From Granulicella sapmiensis (GTDB lineage: Bacteria > Acidobacteriota > Terriglobia > Terriglobales > Acidobacteriaceae), in assembly GCA_026225395.1 (NCBI GenBank), contig JAMFSR010000009.1, positions 1 to 64,000 of the forward strand: a DNA stretch of 64,000 nt. The letters are read 5' to 3'. The position numbers and the translations under genes are program-made. A model generated the notes under the pieces. The model worked only from the letters and a program-made list of their open reading frames with translations. It made no database searches and had not been told where the DNA came from. Positions 63,364 to 64,000 of the stretch are shown piece by piece. Positions within the stretch are counted from its first letter, which is position 1, and each line of letters opens with the position of its first letter.

Positions 63364-64000
63364 ATGCGACTCCAACCTCAATTCGCTGCCGCCCTACTCA
63401 CACTCGCGCCCTTCACCTTTTGTCAGCAACCCGCGTCCGCACCCGCTACGCCGACGGACGCCTCTACCATTACGGTCGACGCTAAGCTGGTCATCGTCCC
63501 GGCCATCGTTCGCGACAAGCACAACGCTTTGGTCCCCGGGCTGGTTCGCGACAACTTTGTGCTCCAGGTCGATGGCAAGCCGCAGTCGATCCGCTACTTC
63601 GATCACGATGCCGATGTTCCGCTCACCATCGGCCTGCTGATCGATACCAGCATGAGTCAGCGTAATCTGCTTGACGATGAGCGTTCAGCGAGCGCCAGCT
63701 TTCTCGACAAAATGCTTGCACCCGACCGCGACCAGGCCTTCCTCATTCAATTCGCGCATGCGGTTACTTTGCTGCAGGATGTCACCATGTCGCGCGGCAA
63801 ACTCCGGCAGGCGCTCAAGCAGGTTGACGCCGCCCAGCCCAGCTTTCAGCAAAACCCTCATGGCGGCAACAACGGCAGTGACCCGAATGACTCCCAGGGC
63901 GGCGGACGCCACGGGCGTAATGGAGGCGGAGCCGGCACGGCGCTATATGATTCCGTTTTCCTCGCCTCCGACGAAGTCATCTCCAAACAAAAGGGTCGCC
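63364..64000 (+). CDS. Secreted VWFA-domain protein (3' end outside window)
   Basis: This protein begins MRLQPQFAAALLTLAPFTF (signal peptide) followed by a beta domain (TVDAKLVIVPAIVRDKHN, then LVPGLVRDNFVLQVDGKPQ). A von Willebrand factor A domain starts at PLTIGLLIDTSMSQRNLL with the metal-site DxSxS (DTSMS). A Gly/Asn-rich insert follows (NPHGGNNGSDPNDSQGGG). The frame is open to the window end. This VWFA-related secreted family is abundant in Acidobacteria. The 280 bp before it (63082-63363) hold no gene I can support. Confidence 0.85.
   Translation, partial: MRLQPQFAAALLTLAPFTFCQQPASAPATPTDASTITVDAKLVIVPAIVRDKHNALVPGLVRDNFVLQVDGKPQSIRYFDHDADVPLTIGLLIDTSMSQRNLLDDERSASASFLDKMLAPDRDQAFLIQFAHAVTLLQDVTMSRGKLRQALKQVDAAQPSFQQNPHGGNNGSDPNDSQGGGRHGRNGGGAGTALYDSVFLASDEVISKQKGR

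Noticed and set aside
1..64000. CRISPR array, prophage or insertion sequence
   Set aside because: I found no regularly spaced repeats, cas genes, transposase, integrase or phage structural genes; the rpoC-tail copies have no adjacent recombinase.

Overview
The window looks like part of a chromosome from an Acidobacteriaceae-type soil bacterium (Terriglobus/Granulicella/Edaphobacter-like). This is an inference from gene content: very long TonB receptors with an N-terminal carboxypeptidase-regulatory-like domain, many secreted glycoside hydrolases, a VWFA-type secreted protein, and fairly GC-rich coding DNA. No 16S gene is present to confirm it.

Region 1 (1-6.4 kb) is an accretion zone behind rpoC. 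The end of rpoC and its terminator are followed by two degraded extra copies of the same rpoC 3' end plus terminator (2695-2821 and 3612-3754). A TumE-like toxin/HTH antitoxin pair lies between rpoC and the first copy. A frameshifted BrnT toxin with an intact CopG-type antitoxin lies between the first and second copies. Directly after the last copy comes an A/T-richer two-gene TIR-domain operon (candidate anti-phage defence), then a Phd/VapC pair flanked by related short repeats. Strong palindromes sit in front of the first two TA pairs.

Region 2 (6.4-11.8 kb) holds unlinked genes: an intradiol-dioxygenase-like lipoprotein, an unknown membrane protein, an RDD protein, an S1/P1 nuclease, TrhO and tRNA-Ser(UGA).

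Region 3 (11.9-30.4 kb) is a glycan-utilisation locus around a LacI-family regulator: two GH16 enzymes, an SGNH hydrolase, a GH2, an ACS-type MFS transporter, an FAD oxidoreductase, a TonB receptor, a GH31 and a GH97 with the retaining-type Asp. A shared 14-bp palindrome (consensus GTTAAKCGMTTRAC) lies upstream of most of these units, and at two promoters it overlaps a -35 box.

Region 4 (30.4-41.3 kb) looks like a specialised lipid pathway: P450, membrane desaturase, a FAAL-ACP-thioester-reductase fusion and an MMPL exporter, followed by the two subunits of a 3-oxoacid CoA-transferase.

Region 5 (41.5-61.5 kb) is a second carbohydrate region: a membrane-anchored probable regulator, a LamG-GH2 giant, a second TonB receptor, an unknown secreted protein, a phosphodiesterase, a GH3 with PA14 insert (with a LacI-type site in front), and a GH16-like lipoprotein next to a beta-propeller sensor kinase and a NarL-type response regulator. 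The end of the window holds a DoxX-like protein, an SDR and the start of a VWFA protein.
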